This document shows, piece after piece, positions 5,146-5,196 of a stretch of DNA of 5,196 nt. Origin of the DNA: Eubacteriales bacterium (lineage in GTDB: Bacteria > Bacillota > Clostridia > Oscillospirales > CAG-272); NCBI GenBank assembly GCA_028709565.1, contig JAQVWU010000237.1, forward strand, positions 1 to 5,196, in the 5' to 3' direction. How positions within the stretch are numbered: position 1 is the first letter of the stretch; the number at the start of each line of letters is the position of its first letter. The notes below the pieces were generated by a model. The model made no database searches. It saw nothing but the letters and a program-made list of their open reading frames with translations, and was not told the origin of the DNA. The translations under genes were made by a program, and so were the position numbers.

Positions 5146-5196
5146 ATGACACAAATTTCTTGCAACAATATAAGCCTTGCCTACGAAAACAATATT
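5146..5196 (+). CDS. Metal ABC transporter ATP-binding protein, 5' part only
   Basis: Only the first 17 codons are in the window (MTQISCNNISLAYENNI); the gene runs off the right edge. The stretch matches the usual N-terminus of an ABC ATPase, where an aromatic residue such as this Tyr precedes the Walker A loop and stacks on the adenine. Position after znuA, 16 bp from its stop codon, points to a ZnuC-type ATPase of the same importer. An in-frame TAG at 5131-5133 and the lack of other start codons fix the ATG at 5146. Walker motifs lie beyond the window, so the call rests on the N-terminus and operon context. Confidence 0.75.
   Translation, partial: MTQISCNNISLAYENNI

Overview
The window looks like chromosomal DNA of a low-GC, endospore-forming Firmicute, most likely in the Clostridia. 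The evidence is the spoIIGA–sigE sporulation pair, AT-rich spacers, strong AGGAGG-type ribosome binding sites, near-consensus sigma-A promoters and a 5-bp-armed variable loop in the tRNA-Ser. I cannot name a genus.

Layout. Positions 1-127 hold a strong minus-strand promoter (TTGACA, 17 bp, TATACT, with an A/T-rich UP element) and the start of a transcript carrying a boxA-like motif. It resembles an rRNA operon leader, so an rRNA gene probably lies just beyond the left edge. Next, all on the minus strand, come sigE (179-889), spoIIGA (904 to about 1791) and rarA (1957-3219). spoIIGA and sigE form a two-gene operon in which SpoIIGA is the membrane aspartic protease that matures pro-sigma-E. Its likely promoter, at about 1840-1872, has the long hexamer spacing known for Spo0A-activated spoIIG promoters. 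rarA is a separate unit with its own consensus promoter and terminator.

The right part reads on the plus strand. A tRNA-Ser(GCU) gene (3394-3485) has its own promoter and a strong terminator, and shares a divergent intergenic region with rarA. After an AT-rich gap comes a metal-homeostasis operon: a Fur-family repressor gene, a ZnuA-type metal-binding lipoprotein, and the first 17 codons of an ABC ATPase that runs off the right edge. A near-perfect Fur-type 7-1-7 operator (3700-3714) lies just before the repressor gene, so the operon is probably autoregulated by metal.

No CRISPR, mobile element, phage gene or obviously new multi-gene system is visible. The points worth a second look are at the level of expression signals: a probable AUU start codon on the Fur-family gene, a possible hairpin-bridged ribosome binding site before the ATPase gene, a TTG start on sigE, the spoIIG-type promoter hidden inside an over-long ORF call, and the placement of sigE directly upstream of an apparent rRNA promoter.
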